From contig NZ_CP071839.1 in the NCBI RefSeq assembly GCF_017526105.1, positions 3,650,001 through 3,714,000 on the forward strand: a stretch of 64,000 nucleotides of DNA, given 5' to 3'. The DNA comes from Streptomyces cyanogenus. Lineage in GTDB: Bacteria; Actinomycetota; Actinomycetes; Streptomycetales; Streptomycetaceae. The position numbers and the translations under genes were made by a program. The notes under the pieces are model-generated. The model was not told the DNA's origin and searched no databases. It saw only the letters and a list, made by a program, of their open reading frames with translations. Of this stretch, positions 44,592 to 52,464 are shown piece by piece (the stretch's first letter is position 1; each line of letters opens with the position of its first letter).

Positions 44592-45794
44592 TCAGCTCCC
44601 GCCGGGCGTGCCGTCGAGCGCCTCGATGGTGGCGAGGGACGGCGCGCGGGTGGCCTGGAGGTCCCGCGCCGCGTCCTCGGCGGCGCCCAGGACGCGGACC
44701 GCGTTCTGCCAGGTCAGCTTGGCCAGGTCGGCCCTGGACCAGCCGCGTTCGAGCAGTTCGGCGAGCAGGTTGGGGTAGCCGGAGACGTCGTCCAGGCCGT
44801 CCGGGGTGAACGCGGTGCCGTCGTAGTCGCCGCCGATGCCCAGGTGGTCGATGCCGGCGACCTCGCGCATGTGGTCCAGGTGGTCCGCGACCGTGGACAC
44901 CGTGGCGACCGGGCGCGGGTGGCGCTCCTCGAAGGCGCGGTGGAGCTTCATCGCCTCGGGGCTGGTGTCCAGGTGGTGCAGGCCGTGGGCGCGCAGGTGC
45001 TCGTCGGCGGCGGCCGTCCAGTCGACGGCGGCCTGGAGCACGAACTTGGGCACGAACGTCACCATGGCCATGCCGCCGTTGGCGGGCAGGCGCTCCAGGA
45101 CGTCGTCGGGGATGTTGCGGGGGTGGTCGCACACCGCGCGGGCGGAGGAGTGCGAGAAGATCACCGGCGCCGAGGCTGCGTCCAGCGCGTCCCGCATGGT
45201 GGTCGCCGCCACGTGGGAGAGGTCGACGAGCATGCCGAGGCGGTTCATCTCGCGGACGACCTCGCGGCCGAAGGCGGACAGGCCGCCCACGCCGGGCTCG
45301 TCGGTCGCGGAGTCCGCCCAGTCCACGTTGTCGTTGTGGGTGAGCGTCATGTAGCGCACGCCGAGCGCGTACAGGCCGCGCAGGGTGCCCAGCGAGTTGG
45401 CTATGGAGTGGCCGCCCTCGGCGCCCATGAGCGAGGCGATACGGCCGTCCCGGCGGGCCGCCTCCATGTCCGCGGCGGTCAGCGCGGGCGCCAGGTCCGC
45501 CGGGTAGCGGTCCAGCAGCCGGCGGACGCAGTCGATCTGCTCCAGCGTGGCCGCGACCGGCTCGGGCTCCTCGCAGGGGACGTACACCGACCAGTACTGG
45601 GCACCGACGCCGCCCGCGCGCAGCCGCGGCAGGTCGGTGTGCAGCTGCTCGTGCCGGTCGCCGGCGATGTCCAGGGCGTCCAGGTCGTAGCCGGCCTGCT
45701 TGCGCAGCGCCCACGGGAGGTCGTTGTGCCCGTCGACCACGGGGAACTCGCGCAGCAGCGCGCGGGCTTCGTCCAGGGCGGCCACGGCGGTCAC
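44592..45794 (-). CDS. membrane-dipeptidase (renal dipeptidase) family zinc peptidase
   Basis: This 400-residue enzyme should hydrolyse dipeptides using two zinc ions. All ligands are visible: DGHNDLPW (His23, Asp25), the bridging Glu in MGAEGGHS, the histidines in DLSHVAA and FSHSSARA, and the substrate-contacting Asp in GGDYDGT. It corresponds, from memory, to the structurally studied S. coelicolor Sco3058, which prefers L-Xaa-D-Xaa dipeptides. No signal peptide is seen. Its GTG at 45794 overlaps the purE stop by 4 nt. Confidence 0.95.
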   Translation of the reverse strand: MTAVAALDEARALLREFPVVDGHNDLPWALRKQAGYDLDALDIAGDRHEQLHTDLPRLRAGGVGAQYWSVYVPCEEPEPVAATLEQIDCVRRLLDRYPADLAPALTAADMEAARRDGRIASLMGAEGGHSIANSLGTLRGLYALGVRYMTLTHNDNVDWADSATDEPGVGGLSAFGREVVREMNRLGMLVDLSHVAATTMRDALDAASAPVIFSHSSARAVCDHPRNIPDDVLERLPANGGMAMVTFVPKFVLQAAVDWTAAADEHLRAHGLHHLDTSPEAMKLHRAFEERHPRPVATVSTVADHLDHMREVAGIDHLGIGGDYDGTAFTPDGLDDVSGYPNLLAELLERGWSRADLAKLTWQNAVRVLGAAEDAARDLQATRAPSLATIEALDGTPGGS

Positions 45795-46315
45795 TTCCCG
45801 AAGCCGAAGCCGCTGCCGGCGCCCTCGACCTTGGCGCGCAGCCTTTTGCCCTTCTCGGTGGCCTGGTCGTTGAGGTCCTGCTGGAAGTCGCGCATCTTGT
45901 GCAGCAGGTCCTCGTCGTGCGCGGCGAGCATCCGGGCGGCGAGGAGACCGGCGTTGCGGGCACCGGCGACGGAGACCGTGGCGACCGGGACGCCGGCGGG
46001 CATCTGCACGATGGAGAGCAGCGAGTCCATGCCGTCCAGGTACTTCAGCGGCACGGGCACGCCGATGACCGGCAGCGGGGTGACGGAGGCGAGCATGCCG
46101 GGCAGGTGGGCGGCACCGCCCGCGCCGGCGATGATCACCTTCAGGCCGCGGTCGGCGGCCTGCTCGCCGTACGTGATCATCTCGCGGGGCATGCGGTGCG
46201 CGGAGACGACGTCGACCTCGTAGGAGATCTCGAACTCGTCCAGGGCCTTGGCGGCGGCTTCCATGACGGGCCAGTCGGAGTCCGACCCCATGACGATGCC
46301 AACAACGGGGCTCAT
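45791..46315 (-). CDS. purE: N5-carboxyaminoimidazole ribonucleotide mutase
   Basis: This 174-residue enzyme converts N5-CAIR to CAIR in purine synthesis. It begins with the signature VVGIVMGSDSDWPVM and has VSAHRMP with the catalytic His and AGAGGAAHLPGMLAS. The C-terminal tail is slightly longer than in E. coli and ends in a Gly/Phe stretch (GSGFGFGK). The ATG at 46315 overlaps the purK stop and its own stop overlaps the dipeptidase start, giving a three-gene translationally coupled run. Confidence 0.98.
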   Translation of the reverse strand: MSPVVGIVMGSDSDWPVMEAAAKALDEFEISYEVDVVSAHRMPREMITYGEQAADRGLKVIIAGAGGAAHLPGMLASVTPLPVIGVPVPLKYLDGMDSLLSIVQMPAGVPVATVSVAGARNAGLLAARMLAAHDEDLLHKMRDFQQDLNDQATEKGKRLRAKVEGAGSGFGFGK

Positions 46316-47451
46316 TCGGTGATGGTGCCTCTCAGGTAGCCGGCTGCGTGGCGGGCGCGCTCCAGCACCTCGTCCAGGTCGTCGCCGTAGGTGTTCACGT
46401 GTCCGACCTTGCGGCCGGGCTTCACGTCCTTGCCGTACATGTGGATCTTGAGCTTGGGGTCGCGGGCCATGCAGTGCAGGTACGCGGAGTACATGTCCGG
46501 GTAGTCGCCGCCCAGCACGTTGACCATCACGGTCCACCGGGCGCGCGGGCGCGGGTCGCCCAGCGGCAGGTCCAGGACCGCGCGGACGTGGTTGGCGAAC
46601 TGCGAGGTGATCGCGCCGTCCATGGTCCAGTGGCCGGAGTTGTGCGGACGCATCGCCAGCTCGTTGACGAGGATGCGGCCGTCGCGGGTCTGGAACAGCT
46701 CGACGGCGAGGTGGCCGACGACGCCCAGTTCCTTGGCGATGGTCAGCGCCATCTCCTCGGCCCGCAGCGCCAGGTCCTCCTGGAGGTCGGGCGCGGGGGC
46801 TATGACCGTGTCGCAGACGCCGTCGACCTGCTGCGACTCCACCACGGGGTAGGCGACGGCCTGGCCGTGCGGGGAGCGGACGACGTTGGCGGCCAGCTCG
46901 CGGACGTAGTCGACCTTCTCCTCGGCGAGCACGGGGACGCCGGCGCGGAAGGGCTCGGCGGCCTCCTCGGCACTGTCCACGACCCACACGCCCTTGCCGT
47001 CGTAGCCGCCGCGGACCGTCTTGAGGACGACGGGGAAGCCGTCGCCCTCGGCGGCGAACCGGACGACGTCCTCCGGGTCGCTGACGATCCGGTGCCGGGG
47101 GCACGGGATGCCGATCGCGTCGAGCTTCGCCCGCATCACGCCCTTGTCCTGGGCGTGCACCAGCGCGTCCGGACCGGGGCGCACGGGGATGCCGTCCGCC
47201 TCCAGGGCGCGCAGGTGCTCGGTGGGCACGTGCTCGTGGTCGAAGGTGATCACGTCGCAGCCGCGCGCGAACGCGCGCAGCGTCTCCAGGTCGCGGTAGT
47301 CGCCGATGACGACGTCGCTCACGACCTGCGCGGCGGAATCCTGCGGAGTGTCACTGAGAAGCTTGAACCTGATGCCGAACGGGATGCCCGCTTCGTGCGT
47401 CATACGCGCGAGCTGCCCCCCGCCGATCATGCCGACTACCGGGAACGTCAC
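46312..47451 (-). CDS. purK: N5-carboxyaminoimidazole ribonucleotide synthase
   Basis: This 379-residue ATP-grasp enzyme makes N5-CAIR from AIR, bicarbonate and ATP. It shows VVGMIGGGQLARM, VVLKTVRGGYDGKGV (ATP-grasp loop) and the metal-binding LVNELAMRPHNSGH. The GTG at 47451 has no ribosome site; TACCCT (read on the minus strand, 47463-47458) ends 6 nt before it, a clear leaderless layout. It leads the purK-purE-dipeptidase operon and is divergent from the GtrA gene. Confidence 0.98.
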   Translation of the reverse strand: MTFPVVGMIGGGQLARMTHEAGIPFGIRFKLLSDTPQDSAAQVVSDVVIGDYRDLETLRAFARGCDVITFDHEHVPTEHLRALEADGIPVRPGPDALVHAQDKGVMRAKLDAIGIPCPRHRIVSDPEDVVRFAAEGDGFPVVLKTVRGGYDGKGVWVVDSAEEAAEPFRAGVPVLAEEKVDYVRELAANVVRSPHGQAVAYPVVESQQVDGVCDTVIAPAPDLQEDLALRAEEMALTIAKELGVVGHLAVELFQTRDGRILVNELAMRPHNSGHWTMDGAITSQFANHVRAVLDLPLGDPRPRARWTVMVNVLGGDYPDMYSAYLHCMARDPKLKIHMYGKDVKPGRKVGHVNTYGDDLDEVLERARHAAGYLRGTITE

Positions 47452-47632
47452 ACCCCTAGGGTATCGGCCACGCCGGGGAGGCCGAATCCGTCCCTCGCGC
47501 AGACTCTTACCGAGGGCTTCCCCTCTTCTTTACGACCCGTTTCCGGGCAGTGGCCCGGTCCACAGGCACCGGTGGGCCCGCGCGGCTAGCATGGCGGGGT
47601 CGACGAAACCTACCGACGGGAGCTGCACAGCC

Positions 47633-48136
47633 ATGGAACCTCGTTCCTCGGGGCTGCAACGGCTCGTACGCGAGGTCGTCAAGTTCGGGGCCGTCGGCGG
47701 TGCCGGCGTCCTCGTCAATCTGGGCGTGTTCAACCTGGTCCGGCACGTCTCCGACCTGCCGGTGGTGCGGGCCAGCATCATCGCGACCGTCGTGGCCATC
47801 GCCTTCAACTACGTCGGCTTCCGTTACTGGACGTACCGGGACCGCGACAAGGGCGGGCGCACCAAGGAACTCACGCTGTTCCTGCTGTTCAGCGCCGTCG
47901 GCCTGGTGATCGAGAACGGCGTGCTCTACCTGGCGACCTACGCCTTCGGCTGGGACAGCCCGCTGCAGAGCAACATCTTCAAGTTCGTCGGCATCGGCGT
48001 CGCGACCCTGTTCCGCTTCTGGTCGTACCGCAGCTGGGTGTTCCGGACGCTGCCGGCCCGGGAGACCGTGGCGAGCGCGGAATCGATCCTGAAGCAGGAG
48101 TCGAAGAAGCAGCCGCCGAGGCAGCGCGTCCCGTAG
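47633..48136 (+). CDS. GtrA family membrane protein
   Basis: This 167-residue protein has four membrane helices (VKFGAVGGAGVLVNLGVF, VVRASIIATVVAIAFNYVGF, LTLFLLFSAVGLVI, IFKFVGIGVATLFRFWSYR) and the family's FNYxGxRYWTY and FRFWSYRSWVF ends. GtrA-like proteins help move lipid-linked sugars across membranes in polysaccharide synthesis. I prefer the ATG at 47633: the in-frame ATG at 47591 overlaps a -10-like TAGCAT (47587-47592). It matches the conserved neighbour of purK in actinobacteria. Confidence 0.88.
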   Translation: MEPRSSGLQRLVREVVKFGAVGGAGVLVNLGVFNLVRHVSDLPVVRASIIATVVAIAFNYVGFRYWTYRDRDKGGRTKELTLFLLFSAVGLVIENGVLYLATYAFGWDSPLQSNIFKFVGIGVATLFRFWSYRSWVFRTLPARETVASAESILKQESKKQPPRQRVP

Positions 48137-48166
48137 TCCCGCCGCGGTCCCCGCGGCCCCGGCCGG

Positions 48167-49438
48167 CTAGCGGACCGTGGGCCGGTCCTGGTCCGGCTTG
48201 CGCGGCGGGGGTGTGCGCGACAGGAAGAGGCCGAAGACCGGGGGCTGCGCCTGGAGCAGTTCCAGCCGGCCGCCGTCGGCCTCCGCGAGGTCGCGGGCCA
48301 CGGCCAGGCCGATCCCGGTGGAGTTCCGCCCGCTGATCGTGCGCTCGAAGATCCGCGCGCCGAGGTCCGCCGGCACGCCCGGTCCCTCGTCGGTGACCTC
48401 GATGACGGCCTGGTTGCCGGTGACCCGGGTGCGCAGCGCGACGGTGCCGCCGCCGTGCATGAGCGAGTTCTCGATCAGCGCGGCCAGTACCTGGGCGACC
48501 GCGCCCGGGGTGCCCACCGCCTGGAGGTGCCGCTTGCCGGAGCTGACGATGGCCCGGCCGACGCTGCGGTAGGCGGGCCGCCACTCGGCGAGCTGCTGCT
48601 GGATGACCTCGTCCAGGTCGAAGGTGACGGCGGAGCCGGTGCGCGGGTCGCGGGAGTTCGTCAGCAGCCGCTGCACGACGTCCGTCAGCCGCTCGACCTG
48701 CGTCAGCGCGATCGTCGCCTCCTCCTTCACGGTGTCCGGGTCGTCGGTGAGGGTGATCTCCTCCAGCCGCATGGACAGCGCGGTCAGCGGTGTACGGAGC
48801 TGGTGGGAGGCGTCGGCCGCGAGGCGCCGCTCGGCGGTCAGCATGCGCCCGATCCGCTCGGCGGAGGCGTCCAGCACATCGGCGACCCGGTCCAGCTCGG
48901 GGACGCCGTAGCGCTTGTGGCGCGGGCGCGGGTCGCCGGAGCCGAGGCGTTCGGCGGTCTCGGCGAGGTCGGTCAGCGGGGAGGCGAGCCGGTTGGCCTG
49001 CCGTACGGCGAGCAGCACCGCCGCCACCACGGCGAGCAGCGCGACCAGCCCGATGATCAGCAGGGTCCGGCCGACCTCGCGGGTCACCGCGGAGCGGGGC
49101 TCCTGCACGGTGACCGTCTCGCCCTCCTCGCCGTGCTGGGTGTAGCTGATGGTGTCGCCCTCGGGCTTGCTGCCGATCTCTATGGGCGACCTGCCGGGCA
49201 GGCGGATGACCGCGTACTGGTCCTTGCTGACCGGGTTGCGCAGGACGTCCGCGTTGACGTTCTCCGCGGCGAGGATCCGGCTGTCCACGATGCTGGCCAG
49301 CCGCACCGCCTCCGACTCCACCCGCTCCTGGGCGCTGTTGCTGATCGTCCGCGTCTCGACGATCACGAGGGAGACGCCGAAGACCGCGATCACCACGAGG
49401 ACGACGGCGAGGGTGGACTGGATGAGACGTCGGCGCAT
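48167..49438 (-). CDS. sensor histidine kinase of an OmpR-type two-component system
   Basis: This is a 423-residue kinase. Two membrane helices (about 6-27 and 125-147) enclose a short extracellular sensor of about 95 residues. A HAMP region follows (RLASPLTDLAETAERLGSGD). The phosphorylated H212 is in ASHQLRTPLTAL, and ATP-binding motifs are ALIENSLMHG (N box), TDEGPGVP (G1) and GIGLAVARDLAE (G2). The kinase lies 167 bp downstream of its response regulator on the same strand, separated by a repeat element. The signal is unknown; the Ser/Asn-rich start of the sensor gives no hint. Confidence 0.94.
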   Translation of the reverse strand: MRRRLIQSTLAVVLVVIAVFGVSLVIVETRTISNSAQERVESEAVRLASIVDSRILAAENVNADVLRNPVSKDQYAVIRLPGRSPIEIGSKPEGDTISYTQHGEEGETVTVQEPRSAVTREVGRTLLIIGLVALLAVVAAVLLAVRQANRLASPLTDLAETAERLGSGDPRPRHKRYGVPELDRVADVLDASAERIGRMLTAERRLAADASHQLRTPLTALSMRLEEITLTDDPDTVKEEATIALTQVERLTDVVQRLLTNSRDPRTGSAVTFDLDEVIQQQLAEWRPAYRSVGRAIVSSGKRHLQAVGTPGAVAQVLAALIENSLMHGGGTVALRTRVTGNQAVIEVTDEGPGVPADLGARIFERTISGRNSTGIGLAVARDLAEADGGRLELLQAQPPVFGLFLSRTPPPRKPDQDRPTVR

Positions 49439-49480
49439 GGGATTCTCCGGGGGGCTTTATCCAGTGGTGCACGCCCCGAA

Positions 49481-49501
49481 GGGGCGCGGGGAACGGCGCG
49501 A
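49481..49501 (+). repeat. interspersed 21-bp Streptomyces repeat, copy 2
   Basis: GGGGCGCGGGGAACGGCGCGA matches copy 1 (24827-24847) at 20 of 21 positions. It is preceded by CCCC at 49474-49477, allowing a CCCC/GGGG stem. It sits between the response-regulator and kinase genes of one two-component system, where it could change the stability or ratio of the two messages. Confidence 0.7.
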
Positions 49502-49605
49502 CCGGCCACGGCGGACCGGCGGCCGGGCGGCCGCCCGAGCCCCCACGACGCGACCCGTCATGCCGGTCAAGCCCCAGCGGCCGGGGGTGCCCCCTCCGGG
49601 GGAGC

Positions 49606-50283
49606 TCAGCTCTTCTCGAACCGGAAGCCGACTCCGCGCACCGTGGCGATGTACCGGGGGTTCGCCGCGTCGTCCCCGAGCTTCTTGCGCAGCCAGGAGA
49701 TGTGCATGTCGAGGGTCTTGGTCGAGGACCACCACGTGGTGTCCCAGACCTCGCGCATCAGCTGGTCCCGGGTGACCACCCGGCCGGCGTCCCGCACCAG
49801 CACCCGCAGCAGGTCGAACTCCTTCGCCGTGAGCTGGAGCTCCTCCTCGCCCATCCAGGCCCGGTGCGACTCGACGTCGATCCGCACCCCGTGCGTGGCC
49901 GGCGGCTGCTGCGGCTCGGCGGCGCCGCGCCGGAGCAGGGCCCGGACCCGGGCGAGCAGTTCGGCGAGCCGGAAGGGCTTGGTGACGTAGTCGTCGGCGC
50001 CCGCGTCCAGGCCGACGACGGTGTCCACCTCGTCGGCCCGCGCGGTCAGGATGAGGATCGGCACGGTGTGGCCGTCGGCGCGCAGCCGGCGGGCGACCTC
50101 CAGGCCGTCCATGCCGGGCAGGCCCAGGTCCAGCACGACCAGATCGACGCCGCCCTGCATTCCGGCGTCGAGTGCGGCGGGTCCGTCCTCGCGCACCTCG
50201 ACCTCGTAACCTTCCCGGCGCAGGGCGCGGGCCAGCGGCTCCGAGATGGACGCGTCGTCCTCGGCGAGCAGTACACGGGTCAT
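49606..50283 (-). CDS. OmpR-family response regulator
   Basis: This 225-residue regulator has a receiver domain with the acidic pair EDD, the phosphorylated D52 in VVLDLGLPGMDG, the conserved Thr in ILTAR and Lys in VTKPF. A winged-helix DNA-binding domain follows (about 125-223; LTAKEFDLLRVLVRDAGRVV, SWLRKKLGDD, IATVRGVGFRF). The ATG is at 50283. The partner kinase lies downstream. It is divergent from a peptide transporter across 492 bp, making that gene a possible target. It is not MtrA, whose locus lies elsewhere. Confidence 0.95.
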   Translation of the reverse strand: MTRVLLAEDDASISEPLARALRREGYEVEVREDGPAALDAGMQGGVDLVVLDLGLPGMDGLEVARRLRADGHTVPILILTARADEVDTVVGLDAGADDYVTKPFRLAELLARVRALLRRGAAEPQQPPATHGVRIDVESHRAWMGEEELQLTAKEFDLLRVLVRDAGRVVTRDQLMREVWDTTWWSSTKTLDMHISWLRKKLGDDAANPRYIATVRGVGFRFEKS

Positions 50284-50775
50284 GAGGTGATGGTAGACCG
50301 CCCGGGTGCGGTGCCGGGGTGTGATCGGTTCGCAGGGTTCTTACCTTCCGGCCTGCTGGTACGAACCATTGACCTGCGGATGCGATCCTGGGAGGGACCT
50401 TCGATTCCCGCGTGCGGTTCCCGCGACACCTGTGATCCCGGTCTCAAGTCCTTCCATATCCGGCAGTGTCCTGCCGTATGGTGATCTGAACGCCTGTAGT
50501 ACACCGGGGCCTTTGGCGGGCAGTGGACGCTGAAGGTCTCTTTTGTGTACGGGCTGACCAAGATCAGCTCGAAAGGAATGACCTCTGGCCGGGCTCCGGA
50601 CGCAACCGAAGCGTCGCGGGGCGTGGATCCCGGTGGTCGCCGTCCGCCACTCCGTGATCCGGAGCGGACTCCCCCCTGGGCGTGGGGGGTGGACGACCGA
50701 CCCGCCGGTGCCGGCCGCACCCCCACCGGGCGCGCAACGCTCCAGCAGCCGCGTCCCGACCAGCAAGGAACGACC
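50284..50775. promoter_or_regulatory. long control region between the response regulator and the peptide transporter
   Basis: These 492 bp hold no supportable gene. They contain a TTGACC (50370-50375) that could be a -35 box and an interrupted inverted repeat near 50453-50482 (CCATA..CGGCA against TGCCGTATGG). The last 200 bp, an Arg/Pro-coding shadow, form a long leader ending in AAGGAA before the transporter ATG. This suggests a long 5' untranslated region. Confidence 0.5.
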
Positions 50776-52281
50776 ATGGCGTCCAGCCTGACGAAGGACT
50801 CGGTCCGCCCGGGCACCCCCGGTTCCGAGAAGACCTTCTTCGGCCACCCCCGCGGACTGGCCACTCTCTTCATGACCGAGATGTGGGAGCGCTTCTCCTA
50901 CTACGGCATGAGGGCCCTGCTCCCGCTGTACCTGGTGGCCCCGGGTGGCCTGCACCTGAACGCGGGCACGGCGACGGCGATCTACGCCGTCTACGTCTCG
51001 CTCGTCTACCTGCTCACCCTGCCCGGCGGCTGGTTCGCCGACCGTGTGCTCGGCCCCCGCAAGACGGTCACCGTCGCGGGCATCGTCATCATGCTGGGCC
51101 ACCTGTGCCTGGCGCTGCCCGTCGCCGCGAGCTTCTTCGTCGGCCTGGGTCTCGTCGCCATCGGTTCCGGTCTGCTGAAGGCCAACATCTCCACGATGGT
51201 CGGCCACCTCTACAACGGCCCGGGGGACCCGCGCCGGGACGGCGGCTTCACGCTCTTCTACATCGGCATCAACCTCGGTGCCTTCGTCGCCCCGCTGGTC
51301 ATCGGCACCGTCGGTGAGAACGTCAACTGGCACCTGGGCTTCGCGCTGGCCGCGCTCGGCATGGCGCTGGGCCTCGCCCAGTACCTGCTCGGCGGACGCC
51401 ACCTGAGCGCGAAGAGCAGTGAGGTCCCGACCCCGCTGACGCCCGCCGAGAAGGCGACCACCCTGCGCAAGGGCCTGATCTGGCTGGCCATCGCCGTGGT
51501 CTTCTACGGCATCGTCGGCGGCACCGGCCACTTCACCCTGAACTGGGCGCTGATCCCGCTCACCCTCGTCGGCCTGCTCGTGCCGATCCTGGTCATCACC
51601 CGCATCCTGCGGGACAAGGACCTGGACTCCGCCGAGCGGTCGAAGGTGTCGGCGTACATCTGGTTCTTCGTCGCCGCCGCCGTGTTCTGGATGATCTACG
51701 ACCAGGGTGGCTCGACGCTGTCGCTGTTCGCCGAGAAGCGGGCCGACAACACCATCTTCGGCTGGGAGTTCCCGGTCTCCTGGTACCAGTCGGTCAACCC
51801 GGTCATGATCATGGCGCTGGCGCCGGTCTTCGCCTGGCTGTGGCTGTGGCTGAACCGCCGCGGCCAGGAGCCGAGCACCATCGTGAAGTTCGCCTCCGGC
51901 CTGGTGCTGGTGGGTGCGTCCTTCTTCGTCTTCCTCGCCCCGCTGTCCATCGCGCAGGGCGGTCACAAGGCCGCGGCGATGTGGCTGGTCGCGATCTACT
52001 TCGCGCAGACCATCGGTGAGCTGACGCTGTCCCCGGTGGGTCTGTCCGTGACGACGAAGATGGCGCCGAAGAAGTACGCCTCGCAGATGATGGGCGTCTG
52101 GTTCCTCGCGGTCACCGCGGGCGACTCGGTCACCGCGCTGCTGTCCAACCCGGCCGTCGGCGGCGTCAACCTCGACCGGATGGGCTTCGTCGCCCTTGAG
52201 GCCGGCCTCGCCGTGGTCGCGGGTGTCGCGGTGTGGATGTACCGCGGCAAGGTGAAGAAGCTCATGGGCAGCGTGCACTAG
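50776..52281 (+). CDS. POT-family proton-coupled di/tripeptide transporter
   Basis: This is a 501-residue membrane protein with about 12-14 helices. The POT signatures are present: the ExxER-type motif MWERFSYYGMRALLPLYL in helix 1, GGWFADRVLGPRKTV after helix 2, FTLFYIGINLGAFVAPL in helix 5 and FAQTIGELTLSPVGLS in the C-half. It imports small peptides with protons. The ATG at 50776 has AAGGAA upstream. Peptides it brings in could be cut by the dipeptidase in this window; no direct linkage is shown. Confidence 0.95.
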   Translation: MASSLTKDSVRPGTPGSEKTFFGHPRGLATLFMTEMWERFSYYGMRALLPLYLVAPGGLHLNAGTATAIYAVYVSLVYLLTLPGGWFADRVLGPRKTVTVAGIVIMLGHLCLALPVAASFFVGLGLVAIGSGLLKANISTMVGHLYNGPGDPRRDGGFTLFYIGINLGAFVAPLVIGTVGENVNWHLGFALAALGMALGLAQYLLGGRHLSAKSSEVPTPLTPAEKATTLRKGLIWLAIAVVFYGIVGGTGHFTLNWALIPLTLVGLLVPILVITRILRDKDLDSAERSKVSAYIWFFVAAAVFWMIYDQGGSTLSLFAEKRADNTIFGWEFPVSWYQSVNPVMIMALAPVFAWLWLWLNRRGQEPSTIVKFASGLVLVGASFFVFLAPLSIAQGGHKAAAMWLVAIYFAQTIGELTLSPVGLSVTTKMAPKKYASQMMGVWFLAVTAGDSVTALLSNPAVGGVNLDRMGFVALEAGLAVVAGVAVWMYRGKVKKLMGSVH

Positions 52282-52299
52282 CCCGGTGGGGCTCGGCCG

Positions 52300-52340
52300 A
52301 CGGAGGGCCACCGCATCCTTGGGATGGGGTGGCCCTCCGT
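52300..52340 (+). terminator. terminator after the peptide transporter
   Basis: ACGGAGGGCCACC (52300-52312) pairs perfectly with GGTGGCCCTCCGT (52328-52340). The 15-nt centre can itself pair partly (CATCC/GGATG). It is 19 bp after the transporter stop. Confidence 0.8.
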
Positions 52341-52464
52341 CCGTGTGCGGGTGCGGGAGCGCCGTGCCGGTTGCCGCGGGTCGGCGGTTGCCGGGTCCTC
52401 GTGGCCGAGCGCGCCCAGGCGGCGGGGCCGCATGCCGGCACGGCCCCGCGCCCCCCGGGGTCGG

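Noticed and set aside
43342..45794. A single dipeptidase gene broken by a frameshift
   Set aside because: There are two complete, separately started homologues, each aligning over the full length; it is a duplication, not a split gene.
48167..50283. MtrA-MtrB two-component system
   Set aside because: The neighbouring lpqB gene is absent, the regulator and kinase sequences are of a generic OmpR type, and the mtrAB locus is expected further left of ahcY.
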